A stretch of 64,000 bases of DNA from Acidimicrobiaceae bacterium (GTDB lineage Bacteria > Actinomycetota > Acidimicrobiia > Acidimicrobiales > RAAP-2). Below, piece after piece: positions 9,805 to 20,670 of this stretch. Location: positions 74,605 to 138,604 of the forward strand of contig PKWY01000048.1 in the NCBI GenBank assembly GCA_003132205.1, written 5' to 3'. Numbering within the stretch: position 1 is the stretch's first letter; each line of letters begins with the position of its first letter. The notes under the pieces were generated by a model. That model was not told the DNA's origin, ran no database searches, and saw only the letters and a program-made list of their open reading frames with translations. A program made the translations under genes and the position numbers.

Positions 9805-10422
9805 GTGGACAATGTGGAGTTGGTCTGGTCGAACGCGAGCGCCGAAGTGCACCGTTTCGTGGTCGGACCGGTGCAAAACAACGTCTACGTGGTCCGGTGC
9901 CGACGCACCGGAGTCGCCACGCTGATCGACGCCGCGAACGAGCACGACCGGCTGCTTCGCGTCGCCACCCGTCTCGGGGTGACCTCGGTACTCGAGACCC
10001 ACGGCCACTGGGACCACATCGGCGCCGTGGCGCAGGTCCGTGAAGCCGGCATCGACGTCTGGGTGCGCAACGAGGACGCGGGGATGCTGCCCAGTTACGA
10101 CCACCTCCTCGAGGATGATTCGGTCCACGTGGTGGGCGAGTTGCGCCTACGCACCGTCCACACGCCCGGCCACACGCCCGGCTCGATTTCCTTCGCCCTC
10201 GAGAACACCCCCCTGCTGTTCACGGGGGACACGCTCTTTCCCGGCGGGCCAGGCAACACGACATTCGAGGGCGGGGACTTTCCAACGATCATCAAGTCGA
10301 TCGAGCAGAGGATCTTTCGCGTCTACCAGGTTGAGACGATCATCTGGCCCGGCCACGGGGCCAGTTCGACGATCGGCGTCGAACGCCCGCACCTCGACGA
10401 ATGGGTCGACCGAGGCTGGTAA
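9805..10422 (+). CDS. MBL-fold metallohydrolase
   Basis: THGHWDHIGA, HTPGHTPGSISF, LFTGDTLFPGGPG, WPGHG; GTG start inferred. Confidence 0.9.
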   Translation: MDNVELVWSNASAEVHRFVVGPVQNNVYVVRCRRTGVATLIDAANEHDRLLRVATRLGVTSVLETHGHWDHIGAVAQVREAGIDVWVRNEDAGMLPSYDHLLEDDSVHVVGELRLRTVHTPGHTPGSISFALENTPLLFTGDTLFPGGPGNTTFEGGDFPTIIKSIEQRIFRVYQVETIIWPGHGASSTIGVERPHLDEWVDRGW

Positions 10423-10464
10423 GCGCTGGGCAACCTTGGAAGCTTCACCGGTAGGCTCTCATGC

Positions 10465-11219
<755 letters not shown>

Positions 11220-11223
<4 letters not shown>

Positions 11224-12455
11224 CCAGCTTCGATGCCCGCAGGGTCCGCGCCGACACGCCGCTCTTGGCGAGGGTGGTGCACGACCGCACGATCACCTAC
11301 CTCGACTCCGCTGCGTCGTCGCTTCAGCCCCGGGCCGTCATCGAGGCGATGAGCCGCTACTACGAACTTCGCCACGCCAACGTGCACCGTGGGGTGTACC
11401 AGACGGCCAACGAGGCGACCGCGGTCTACGAAGGCGCCCGTGAGGCCATCGCCCGTTTCATCAACGCCCCGGGCGGAGCCAACGAAATCGTCTTCACGAA
11501 GAACGCCACCGAGTCGTTCAACCTGCTCGCCAAGTCATGGGGCACCGCCAACTTGAAGCCCGGTGACGTCGTGCTCGTCACCGAGATGGAGCACCACGCC
11601 AACATCGTTCCCTGGTTCCAGCTCCGTGACGTCGCCGGCATCGAGGTCCGCTTCATTCCGGTGACCGATGACTTCCGACTCGACCTCTCGAACATCGACG
11701 AACTGATGAGGGACGTCAAGCTCGTCTCGGTGACGGCGATGTCGAACGTGCTCGGCACGATCAACCCCATCAAGGAGATCGCCGCCATCGCCCACCGCCA
11801 CGGCGCTCTCTTGGCGGTCGACGGCGCCCAGCTGGTCGCGCACGAGGTCACCGACGTCGCCGCCCTCGACGCCGACTTCTTCATCTTCTCCGCCCACAAG
11901 ATGCTCGGACCTACCGGCATCGGGGTCTTCTGGACCCGCGAGGAGACCTTGAACACGATGCCCCCGTTCCTCGGCGGCGGAGGGATGATCGCCGACGTCA
12001 GAATCGACGGCTACACCCCGGCGTCGGGTCCCGCCCGATTCGAAGCGGGAACACCCCCGATCGCCGAGGCCGCCGGTCTCGGCGCCGCGGTGCTGTACCT
12101 CGAGAACCTCGGGATGGCGAACATCGCCGAGCACGAACGCGGCCTCACCGCCGACGCGCTCACCCGGCTCGCGCTTGAATTCGAAGGCCGTGTCCGGGTC
12201 ATCGGGCCGGGCGACACCGTTAACCGCGGTGGAGTGATCAGCCTGGACGTCGAGGGCGTGCACGCCCACGACGTCGCTCAGGTCCTCGACCAGTTCGGCG
12301 TCTGCGTGAGGCCAGGTCACCACTGCGCGAAGCCGCTCATGCGAAGGTTCAATTTGTCGGCGACGGCGCGAGCCTCGTTTGGCCCCTACTCTTTGGTTCG
12401 TGACACCGACGTGCTCCTCGAGGCGCTGGGCCACGCCGTCACGATGTTTGGATAG
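11220..12455 (+). CDS. sufS: Cysteine desulfurase SufS
   Basis: YLDSAASSLQP, HANVHRGVYQTA, FSAHKMLGPTGIGV, VRPGHHCAKPLM. Confidence 0.93.
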
Positions 12456-12460
12456 TCGAC

Positions 12461-12922
12461 GTGTCGAACCTCGAAGACCTTTACCGCGAAGTGATCCTTG
12501 ACCACTACCGTTCACCGCGCAACCGGGGTGAATTGACATCACCCCCCGCCATCCGGGTTGAGGGATTCAATCCGCTCTGCGGTGACGAGGTCGTCGTGTA
12601 CCTCGAGGTGAGGGACGGCGTTCTCGTCGATATCAAGCTGACCGGGCACGGCTGTTCGATCTCGCAGTCCTCATCCTCCCTGATGAGCAGTGCCGTGAAG
12701 GGCAAGTCCATCGAGAAGGTTCGCGAAACCATCGCCACGTTCAAGCAGTTGATGACCGTTCACCAGGCGTCGCTCGACGAGAAGTCCGATGTGGCACCGA
12801 TCGACCTGCGCGCTCTCGGCGAACTCGCGGCCCTCCAGGGCGTCGTGAAGTTTCCCGTTCGCATCAAGTGCGCCATGCTTGCGTGGAACACGCTAAGCCA
12901 GGGCCTCGACGAACTGGCCTGA
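12461..12922 (+). CDS. sufU: SufU/IscU-like Fe-S assembly protein
   Basis: LYREVILDHYRSPRN, NPLCGDEV, GHGCSISQSSSS, KCAMLAWNTL. Confidence 0.92.
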   Translation: MSNLEDLYREVILDHYRSPRNRGELTSPPAIRVEGFNPLCGDEVVVYLEVRDGVLVDIKLTGHGCSISQSSSSLMSSAVKGKSIEKVRETIATFKQLMTVHQASLDEKSDVAPIDLRALGELAALQGVVKFPVRIKCAMLAWNTLSQGLDELA

Positions 12923-12926
12923 CCCC

Positions 12927-14267
12927 TTAGGGGTTGCAGGGAACAGGATCGAAGAACTGCTGGCCCGGTGTCGCGACCGTGGTCGTCGTGGTCGACGATG
13001 CCGTTGAGCCCGTGTGCCTCTTGGCTTTCTTTGGCACGGTGGTCGTCGTCGATGTTGAGCTGGTCGTCGTCACGGTGGGTGGCAGAGGAGTCTGTCCCGC
13101 AGCGTTGGGCGGCGGGTTCGTCGGCGTGATGAGGGTATTTCCGAAGATGCTCACGAGCATTTGCTGGGCGGCGGGCTGCTGCACGTAGAGCACGTCACCC
13201 AGCGCTGCCGACTGCCCGGGCGCCGTGGGCAGCGTGTACGTGAGCATGTTCGCGGGGTTGATGCCGTGGAACTTGACCGCGAGGGCAATCAACTCGTTGA
13301 GCGTGAAGTTGTCGTCGAGCGTGATGCCCTGGGGAAGCTTCGACAAGAAGGAGTTGATCGTGAGCGGGTTGTAGAGCCTCTTCGCGCGATCGATCATGGC
13401 CCTCATGAACGCATTCTGGCGATCAATCCGTCCGTAGTCGCTAGTGACGTCGTAGTTCCAGACGCCGTTTTCGAACCACTCGTAGTGGCGGCTTCGCGCC
13501 ACGGCGAGCGCCTCGAAGCCGTTCACCAGCTGGCATCCGGCCTGGGGAATCTTGAGCCCCGAGTACGTGTCCTTGGCGGGATAGGGAAAGTCCAGGTAGA
13601 CCCCGCCTAGGGCAACCGCGGCATTGATGAGGCCGCTGAAGCTCACCACGATGGTGTGGGTGATGGGAATGCCGAAGTTGGCCGTGATCGTTTGGGCGAG
13701 GAGTGAGGGGCCGCTGGCGAAATTCACGTTGATGCGGTTGAACTTCCCGTAGACGGACTGGTTCGCGAGCAAGGTCGTCACGGTGTCGCGGGGAATGGAG
13801 AGCACGGAGATCGTGCCCGTGGCGGGATCGACGTGCATGATCTTCACGACGTCGCTGCGCTGGCCACCCGCTTGGCCCGTCGAAGCGCCGGTCTGCGAAG
13901 CGACCGCACCCTTCAGGCCCGAGCGCGAGTCCGATCCGATCTCCAGGATGTTGAAGGGCTTGCCCGTCAGTTGGGGCAACTCCCCCGCCACGTGGATCTT
14001 CGGAATCGTGCTGAAGCGATACTGCGCGTAGAGATAACCGCCTCCAACGACGCCGGCGATGAGCCCGAGCAGCGCGATGGCGCTGATAATGAGGTTTCGA
14101 CGAGTCCGGTGAGGCCGGTGCTTGCGGGGCTTGCGGGTGACGCCGGACTGGTTGTCCACCGCCTCGCCCAGTGCCAACAGACGGTGTTCATTCGCGAGCG
14201 CGCGCCGCTTATCTCTGCGAGATTCGTGGGGCCGGCTCCGAGGATCGTTGTCCCGTCCGTCAGCCAT
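12927..14267 (-). CDS. LytR-CpsA-Psr (LCP) family cell-wall protein
   Basis: N-terminal TM segment; NILEIGSDSR, RSDVVKIMHVDPATGTISVLSIPRDT, GRIDRQNAFMRAMIDRA; Thr-rich C-terminal tail. Confidence 0.9.
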   Translation of the reverse strand: MADGRDNDPRSRPHESRRDKRRALANEHRLLALGEAVDNQSGVTRKPRKHRPHRTRRNLIISAIALLGLIAGVVGGGYLYAQYRFSTIPKIHVAGELPQLTGKPFNILEIGSDSRSGLKGAVASQTGASTGQAGGQRSDVVKIMHVDPATGTISVLSIPRDTVTTLLANQSVYGKFNRINVNFASGPSLLAQTITANFGIPITHTIVVSFSGLINAAVALGGVYLDFPYPAKDTYSGLKIPQAGCQLVNGFEALAVARSRHYEWFENGVWNYDVTSDYGRIDRQNAFMRAMIDRAKRLYNPLTINSFLSKLPQGITLDDNFTLNELIALAVKFHGINPANMLTYTLPTAPGQSAALGDVLYVQQPAAQQMLVSIFGNTLITPTNPPPNAAGQTPLPPTVTTTSSTSTTTTVPKKAKRHTGSTASSTTTTTVATPGQQFFDPVPCNP

Positions 14268-14305
14268 TTGAAGAGTTTAACAAAGGGTTCTAAGAACGAA
14301 GTAAA

Positions 14306-15034
14306 TCAGGACTTCGCATGACGAAACGGTTCGTAGCCGTCACGTTCGAGAATCTCAGAGAGCTCGGGGCCGCCGGTCGCCACGACTCGGCCATCGGTCA
14401 TGACGTGGATCTTCGTCGGTGTGAGTTCCTGCAACAAGCGACGGAAGTGGGTGATGGCGAGCACGCCGCAGTTCCACTCCGTGGTAGCGCTGCTGAGTCG
14501 CCGCGCAACCGCGCCGAGCGCGTCTACGTCGAGGCCGGAGTCGATTTCGTCGAGCATCGCGAACTTCGGGCGCAGGATTCCCAGTTGCACCATCTCGGCG
14601 CGCTTTCGTTCGCCGCCCGACAGGTCGACGTTCACGAAGCGGTCGAGCACGTCGGTGCGCAGTTCCACGCGCTGGGCTTCATCACTCATGCGCTTGCGCA
14701 GATTGGCGGCGTCGGCGCCCGCGGCGATCAAGAGGTCAATCGGACGGACCCCAGGAACCTCCATGGGATGCTGCATGGCGAGGAACAGGCCGTGCCGAGC
14801 CCGCTCAGTGGGCGACAGACCGAGCAACTCGACGCCATCGAGCACTACCGACCCGCCAAGAACTTTGTAGCCCGGCCTTCCGCTCAGGGCGTGCGCGAGC
14901 GTCGACTTTCCCGAGCCGTTAGGGCCCATGATGACGTGCACTTCACCGGACTTCATCGAAAGATCGAAGCCCTTCAAGACCTCCTTGCCGGCGACCTCCA
15001 CGCGAAGGCCTTCAATGACGAGCGTTGAACTCAT
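14306..15034 (-). CDS. sufC: Fe-S cluster assembly ATPase SufC (second paralog)
   Basis: GPNGSGKSTLAHALSG, LSGGERKRAEM, MLDEIDSGLDVDAL. Confidence 0.93.
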   Translation of the reverse strand: MSSTLVIEGLRVEVAGKEVLKGFDLSMKSGEVHVIMGPNGSGKSTLAHALSGRPGYKVLGGSVVLDGVELLGLSPTERARHGLFLAMQHPMEVPGVRPIDLLIAAGADAANLRKRMSDEAQRVELRTDVLDRFVNVDLSGGERKRAEMVQLGILRPKFAMLDEIDSGLDVDALGAVARRLSSATTEWNCGVLAITHFRRLLQELTPTKIHVMTDGRVVATGGPELSEILERDGYEPFRHAKS

Positions 15035-15345
15035 GGCACCATCACCTCGAGTCGGCCGTTGACCGAGTGGACGTCATAGTGGGCGACGGGCCGCGTGGCC
15101 GGAAAGGACATGGGCTCGCCGTCGGACAGGCGAAACATCGCCCCGTGACGCGCGCATTCGATCTCACGGGTAGCGACTTCGACTTCACCCAAGGCGAGGC
15201 TGAAGTCCTCGTGACTGCATCGGTCATCGAGCACGTAGACGTCGCTCTCAACGCGAACGACCACCAGGACGTGCCCGTCAAGGCGCAGCTGACGCGCCTC
15301 GCCGTGGACGTAGTCGTCAAGGACCCCTATGTCGAGCGACCTCAC
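15031..15345 (-). CDS. Rieske-type [2Fe-2S] ferredoxin-like protein
   Basis: CSH ... CARHG Rieske ligand pattern in a 104-aa protein. Confidence 0.87.
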   Translation of the reverse strand: MRSLDIGVLDDYVHGEARQLRLDGHVLVVVRVESDVYVLDDRCSHEDFSLALGEVEVATREIECARHGAMFRLSDGEPMSFPATRPVAHYDVHSVNGRLEVMVP

Positions 15346-16598
15346 GGCGCCACCACATTCACCAGGGCCAACGCCGAGGTGACATCCTGCTCCACGAGCG
15401 CGGCGAGTTCGTGAGGAAGCGTGGTCAGCATTTCGTAGAAGAACCCCTGGATCATCAGTCGTTCGGCGTCGCTTCGGGTCACGCCTCGCGACTCGAGGTA
15501 CCAGCGCTGCAGCTCATCGAGCGGCCCGACGCTGGAGGCGTGCGCGCAGACGACATCGTTCTCGCGGATATCCAGGTTAGGCACACTGTCGGCGTGAGCG
15601 TGGGGCGACAGCAGCAGATTGTGGTTGGTCTGGCGGGCATCCGTGCGCTTCGCGCCCTTTTCGATCTCGATCAGACCCGTGTAGACCGAACGCGACTCAT
15701 CGGCGACCGCGCCCTTTGAGAGCAATGTTGAACGAGTCCTCGGAGCCTTGTGGAACTGGTGGGTCCGAAAGTCGTGGACCTGGCTTCCCGACCCGAGGAA
15801 CGTCGTACGCAGTTCGTTCTCCGCGCCGAGGTCGAGCATCTCGGCGTCGTTTCGAGACCGGTTGTAGTGCCCGCCTATTCCGATGACAGCCTGGCGAAGA
15901 CGGGCGTCGCGGTGCAAGAAGCCCGAGGTTCGAGCCACGTGCCACGCGCTCTGGCTGAGGCGCTGGTAGGTGATCAGCTGCAACGAGGCATTGTCGCCGA
16001 TCTCGTATTCGCTCAGTGGCGCGACGAGAGCATCAGCGCCGCCTTCGAAATACTCGACCACCGTAGCGCTGCTCGAACGTCCGAGCTTGATCTGAGTGCT
16101 CGAGAAGGAAGATGACCCCGACGTTGAGTTCACGATGACAATTGGCTTCTCAACGTTCACGCCGTCGCCGATACTGACGACGGTCGTCGCCGGCGTAAGG
16201 GCATTGTTCAAGAGCGCGAAGGTATCGCTCTCGTAACGCTTCAACATTGAGGTTCCGCTCACCGAGCTGGCGTTCTCGACCACTTCGACGCGCACGCCGT
16301 CGGGGGCCGAGCCGGCGTCGACGCAGAATCCGTCAACGACTCGAACCACCAGGCCCGCCCGCTCACAGAGCTGGGATGCGAACTCTGAATCATTGTGCTC
16401 GGTCGGAAAGGAATTGACGGTGAAATCGTCGAGCGACAGGTCGTTGAGTGGGGCGTAGCGCCAGACCTCGTCGCTGGTGGTGGGAAGTCCCGCTTCTTGA
16501 AACGACGACCAGGCGCGTCGGCGGTCTTGCACGTCGGGACGCTCGGAAATAAAGGAGAGGGCTGAATCAGCGAAGATTTTCATAGATGTATTGACCAA
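15342..16598 (-). CDS. sufD: Fe-S cluster assembly protein SufD
   Basis: SufBD C-terminal features (LLSPHAHADSVPNLDIRENDVVCAHASSVGPLDE); next to Rieske and sufC. Confidence 0.9.
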   Translation of the reverse strand: MVNTSMKIFADSALSFISERPDVQDRRRAWSSFQEAGLPTTSDEVWRYAPLNDLSLDDFTVNSFPTEHNDSEFASQLCERAGLVVRVVDGFCVDAGSAPDGVRVEVVENASSVSGTSMLKRYESDTFALLNNALTPATTVVSIGDGVNVEKPIVIVNSTSGSSSFSSTQIKLGRSSSATVVEYFEGGADALVAPLSEYEIGDNASLQLITYQRLSQSAWHVARTSGFLHRDARLRQAVIGIGGHYNRSRNDAEMLDLGAENELRTTFLGSGSQVHDFRTHQFHKAPRTRSTLLSKGAVADESRSVYTGLIEIEKGAKRTDARQTNHNLLLSPHAHADSVPNLDIRENDVVCAHASSVGPLDELQRWYLESRGVTRSDAERLMIQGFFYEMLTTLPHELAALVEQDVTSALALVNVVAP

Positions 16599-16671
16599 AG
16601 CAGTGTAACGGTCGGGCTCGGTTTCCCAGCAGCGCCCGACGTAGGCTCAACCCTGAACACTGGGGGTTCTT

Positions 16672-17514
16672 GTGGATTTCTCATCCGATGTCTTGACGCT
16701 TGAAGTGAACGGTCACGTAGCCACACTTTGGCTCGATCGCGAGCCAGCTCGCAACGCCATGGGCAGCGCCCTATGGCGCGATCTGCCGAGAGCGGCGGCC
16801 GCTGTGGCGGGCAATCCGTCCATACGCGTGCTCGTGATCGCCGCCAAGGGACCGCACTTCACGGTCGGGCTCGACCTCAAGGAGCTCGGGGGGAACCTCG
16901 TAAACGGCGGACTCGACACGCCGGCGGATGCACCATCGAAGGCCGTCTCGAGCGCGATATTCTACAAGTCCCTTCGCGCCATGCAGGACTCAGTGACGGC
17001 GATCACCGAGTTGTCGATCCCGGCCATCGCGGCGGTTCACGGATACTGCATTGGCGGAGGCGTTGACCTGATCTGCGCGTGCGATATCCGTCTCTGCTCT
17101 GGCAACGCCAAGTTCTCGGTTCGCGAGGCGAAAGTGGCCATCGTCGCCGACCTTGGAACATTGCAGCGACTGCCCAAGATCGTGAGCGCCGGCCACGTCG
17201 CCGAACTCGCCTACACGGGCAAGGACATCGACGCATCCCGGGCAGCCTCCATAGGACTGGTGAATTCGGTGCACGGAGAAGGCGCCGAGGACGTACTCCA
17301 CGCCGCGTACGCGTTGGCCGACGAAATAGCCGCGAACTCTCCCCTGGCGGTGCAGGGCACCAAGGCCGTCCTCGCCGCCAATGATGGCCGCACCGTACAA
17401 GAGGGCTTGGAGTTCGTCGCGAGATGGAACACCATGTACCTGCAGAGCAACGACCTAAAAGAGGCGATGACCGCGTTCCTGGAAAGGCGTCCACCGGTCT
17501 TCACCGGTGACTAA
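16672..17514 (+). CDS. Enoyl-CoA hydratase/isomerase (crotonase) family protein
   Basis: FTVGLDLKEL, IPAIAAVHGYCIGGGVDLICACDIRL. Confidence 0.9.
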   Translation: MDFSSDVLTLEVNGHVATLWLDREPARNAMGSALWRDLPRAAAAVAGNPSIRVLVIAAKGPHFTVGLDLKELGGNLVNGGLDTPADAPSKAVSSAIFYKSLRAMQDSVTAITELSIPAIAAVHGYCIGGGVDLICACDIRLCSGNAKFSVREAKVAIVADLGTLQRLPKIVSAGHVAELAYTGKDIDASRAASIGLVNSVHGEGAEDVLHAAYALADEIAANSPLAVQGTKAVLAANDGRTVQEGLEFVARWNTMYLQSNDLKEAMTAFLERRPPVFTGD

Positions 17515-17867
17515 TGACGCCAGAACTTCCAGTTACGTCGATCCTTCTTTTGCATTTCGTCTAGTTCACGGCGCCGCTCTTCGAGCATTTCAGGCGCCAC
17601 CGCATTCACTATTTCGCTCGCCTTGTTCAAGATTTCACGCCGGTCGTCCAGGGGGACGTTGGTATCGGGGGGCTTCTCGACCGGACGGTCCACCAGTGAC
17701 CCGTGGACCCATCCGACGTCGGCGAGGCGAGGTTCATACGTCATGCAGTCCGCCGGGCAAGACCACGGTTGATCAGGAGCATTGCCGAGCACACAAAAGC
17801 GCGCCACTTCGCCGGACTTGTAAGTGCGGCTCTGAAAGTGTTTGCACTCTTCTCGCATTCCCATCAC
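17511..17867 (-). CDS. Uncharacterised Cys4 protein encoded within the suf locus
   Basis: 118-aa ORF with C8, C25, C37, C41; located between sufD and sufB on the same strand. Confidence 0.7.
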   Translation of the reverse strand: MMGMREECKHFQSRTYKSGEVARFCVLGNAPDQPWSCPADCMTYEPRLADVGWVHGSLVDRPVEKPPDTNVPLDDRREILNKASEIVNAVAPEMLEERRRELDEMQKKDRRNWKFWRH

Positions 17868-17979
17868 ACAATCCTCGCACGAAAAATGCGGTCGTGCGAG
17901 ATGACAGATTTTCAGCTTTCCCGGCCTTTTCGGATTGTGGACTGCGTTCCCGACCGCGAAATCACCCAGTCAGGGTCTC

Positions 17980-19380
17980 TCAACCGATGGAGCCTTCCAT
18001 TTGAAGTTCGATCAATCGTGACCACTCAACGGCGTACTCCATCGGCAAGGTTCTCGTGACCGGCTCGATGAATCCGTTGACGATCATCCCCATCGCTTGG
18101 CTTTCGGTGAGCCCGCGGCTCATCAGATAGAACAACTGGTCGTCGCCGATCTTGGAGACAGTCGCCTCATGCCCAATGGACGCGTCTTGTTCGCCGACCT
18201 CCATGTAAGGCTTGGTTTCGGACGTCGAGAACTCGTCGAGAAGCAACGCGTCGCATCGAACGAAGCTCTTGGCCCCGGTGGCGCCTTCTTCAACCTTGAC
18301 GAGGCCACGATACGTCGTCAGTCCCCCGTCCTTCGAGATGGACTTAGACACGATCGTTGACGTCGTCTCAGGTGCACAGTGCACCATCTTCGCGCCGGCG
18401 TCTTGAATCTGACCTGGACCGGCGTAGGCCACGGAAAGGACTTCGCCGGAGGCCTTCGGTCCCATCAGGTACACCGACGGGTACTTCATCGTCAAGCGCG
18501 ATCCGATGTTGCCATCGATCCATTCGACGCGGGCCTCAGCTTCGGCGCGCGCGCGTTTCGTGACCAGGTTGTAGACGTTGTTCGACCAGTTCTGGATGGT
18601 CGTGTACGTGATGCGCGACCCCGGCAGCGCGACCAATTCAACCACGGCCGAGTGCAGCGAGTCGGTCGAATAGATGGGAGCGGAACAGCCCTCGACGTAG
18701 TGGACCTGGCTGCCTTCGTCCGCGATTATGAGCGTGCGCTCGAACTGGCCCATGTTCTCGGTGTTGATGCGAAAATAAGCTTGAAGGGGCTGGTCGACGT
18801 TGACACCCGGCGGCACGTAGATGAACGAGCCACCGCTCCATACCGCGGAGTTGAGCGCGGCGAACTTGTTGTCGTTCGGCGGGATAACCGTTCCGAAGTA
18901 CTTGCGCACGAGGTCCGGGTACTCACGCACGGCGGTGTCCATGTCGCAGAACAGCACACCGAGCTGCTCGAGGTCTTCACGATTGCGGTGAAAGACGACC
19001 TCGGATTCGTACTGCGCGGTGACTCCAGCCAGGTACTTGCGCTCCGCCTCGGGGATGCCGAGCCTTTCGTAGGTGTTCTTGATGGCGTCGGGCAGGTCTT
19101 CCCAACGCTCCACGCGATTCTCGGTCGGCTTGATGTAGTAGTAAATGTCGTTGAAGTCGAGGTCGGGCATCCGGTTGGCGAACCACGGCAACATGGGCTT
19201 CTTCTCAAAACGCTTCAGCGCATTGAGACGAAATTCGAGCATCCAAGGCTCCTCATTCTTGATTCCGGACATCTCTCGAACGATCGCTTCGTTGATCCCC
19301 TTCTTGGGCTTGAAGACGGGAATCTGGTCGTCGGACCAGCCCAACTGATAACGGCTGAAATCCAAATTGTCAATTGACAT
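17980..19380 (-). CDS. sufB: Fe-S cluster assembly protein SufB
   Basis: SGGSFIYVPPGVNVDQPLQAYFRIN, YVEGCSAP, HEATVSKIGDDQLFYLMSRGL. Confidence 0.95.
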   Translation of the reverse strand: MSIDNLDFSRYQLGWSDDQIPVFKPKKGINEAIVREMSGIKNEEPWMLEFRLNALKRFEKKPMLPWFANRMPDLDFNDIYYYIKPTENRVERWEDLPDAIKNTYERLGIPEAERKYLAGVTAQYESEVVFHRNREDLEQLGVLFCDMDTAVREYPDLVRKYFGTVIPPNDNKFAALNSAVWSGGSFIYVPPGVNVDQPLQAYFRINTENMGQFERTLIIADEGSQVHYVEGCSAPIYSTDSLHSAVVELVALPGSRITYTTIQNWSNNVYNLVTKRARAEAEARVEWIDGNIGSRLTMKYPSVYLMGPKASGEVLSVAYAGPGQIQDAGAKMVHCAPETTSTIVSKSISKDGGLTTYRGLVKVEEGATGAKSFVRCDALLLDEFSTSETKPYMEVGEQDASIGHEATVSKIGDDQLFYLMSRGLTESQAMGMIVNGFIEPVTRTLPMEYAVEWSRLIELQMEGSIG

Positions 19381-19556
19381 GGCGCTCCTTTGGGATTAAC
19401 CCTACGGCCATAGTAGTAACTAAACGGGAGCGGATGACTCAAAAACCTGACGAATCGCGCCTATTTTTCCCGGCAATAGATTACTTTGACTGGAAGTGTC
19501 ACGAAATCGCACGTCGTGTGGTTCTCACGATTGAGCGACAGGAAGAGGGCTCACAG

Positions 19557-20612
19557 GTGCCATCTCGAACGCCCTTCGCAATGATCGCAGCCTGGATACT
19601 CTTGATCGCACTGCTGGGCTTGGGGTTCGAAGCCTCGCCCGCGGTTGCGAGCACCCATCCCGTGGCTCAACACACGTGTCCACGCCTGAAGGCAGTCGCC
19701 ATCTACAAGGGTGAGAGGTACACGTGCGTGCGCTCGGGCAAGAAATTGGAGTGGACCACAGGTGTCACTGCTGCAAAGACCCCCACGACCACAACGACAC
19801 CGGCCCAGGCGGCGGGCGAAGCGGTCGCCGCGGGCTGCGCGGCTGCGTACGAGTTCCCCGTTCTCACGGAAGTTCCCGGCGCGGGATCCGGCTACGCCAA
19901 ACCAAGCGTCAAGGCCTCGTGCTCGAACGGCGAATTGAGCGTGGCCTCGAACGGAATGATCAGCTATCCGTTCACTCCGACAACTCCCAACCCCCTGCTC
20001 ACCCAATCCTGGGTCTGGAAAGTCCCGACGGCCCCCAAGGTCGCGTCAACGACAACGTCGCTCGTCAATGTGATGGGCGCCATTGGTTTCACGGTGAGCG
20101 GCCTGCCGATCTACGGCCCCGAAGAGGGCGCGCAACCCTCCAACGAGGCGTACGGCGACCCGGTGGCCAACAAGATCCTCGACAGCTGCGGCGGCCATAC
20201 CGGCCCGGCGGGCGAATACCACTACCACGAGATCATCGCCACCAGCGCCTGCCATCTCTCGTCCTCGATCATTGGCTACGCATTCGACGGCTTCCCGATC
20301 TACCCGAACCCGAGCAACGTTTACAAGTCGGGCTACGAAGAGACCGGTACCCCCACCACCAACTCGTGGGACGCGTACACCTACGTGGGCGGAGCCAGCG
20401 ACGTGCTCGACCGATGCAACGGGACCACGGTGGACGGCCGGTACCGCTACTACGTGACGAGCACCTTTCCCTACGTTCTCGGGTGCTACACGGGGACGCC
20501 CGAGGTTCAGCCGGGCGGCGGCGCGATGGCAGCTCGCTCCATCGAGGTCTTCTCGAACTCCAACGCGCTCACCGATGAAGCCGTCAACGCCTACGCGCGA
20601 GACTGCGGCTAG
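19557..20612 (+). CDS. Secreted YHYH-domain protein
   Basis: Signal-like N-terminus, TTTTTPA linker, GEYHYHEI, IIGYAFDGFPIY; GTG start after GGAAGAGGG inferred. Confidence 0.83.
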   Translation: MPSRTPFAMIAAWILLIALLGLGFEASPAVASTHPVAQHTCPRLKAVAIYKGERYTCVRSGKKLEWTTGVTAAKTPTTTTTPAQAAGEAVAAGCAAAYEFPVLTEVPGAGSGYAKPSVKASCSNGELSVASNGMISYPFTPTTPNPLLTQSWVWKVPTAPKVASTTTSLVNVMGAIGFTVSGLPIYGPEEGAQPSNEAYGDPVANKILDSCGGHTGPAGEYHYHEIIATSACHLSSSIIGYAFDGFPIYPNPSNVYKSGYEETGTPTTNSWDAYTYVGGASDVLDRCNGTTVDGRYRYYVTSTFPYVLGCYTGTPEVQPGGGAMAARSIEVFSNSNALTDEAVNAYARDCG

Positions 20613-20670
20613 ACGTCGCGCCTCGGACATCCCTGACTCGCCCTCGTCTCGCGTCTGGCAAAGTGGAGCC

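Noticed and set aside
18379-19377. 332-aa plus-strand ORF opposite sufB
   Set aside because: Shadow ORF with no motif support.
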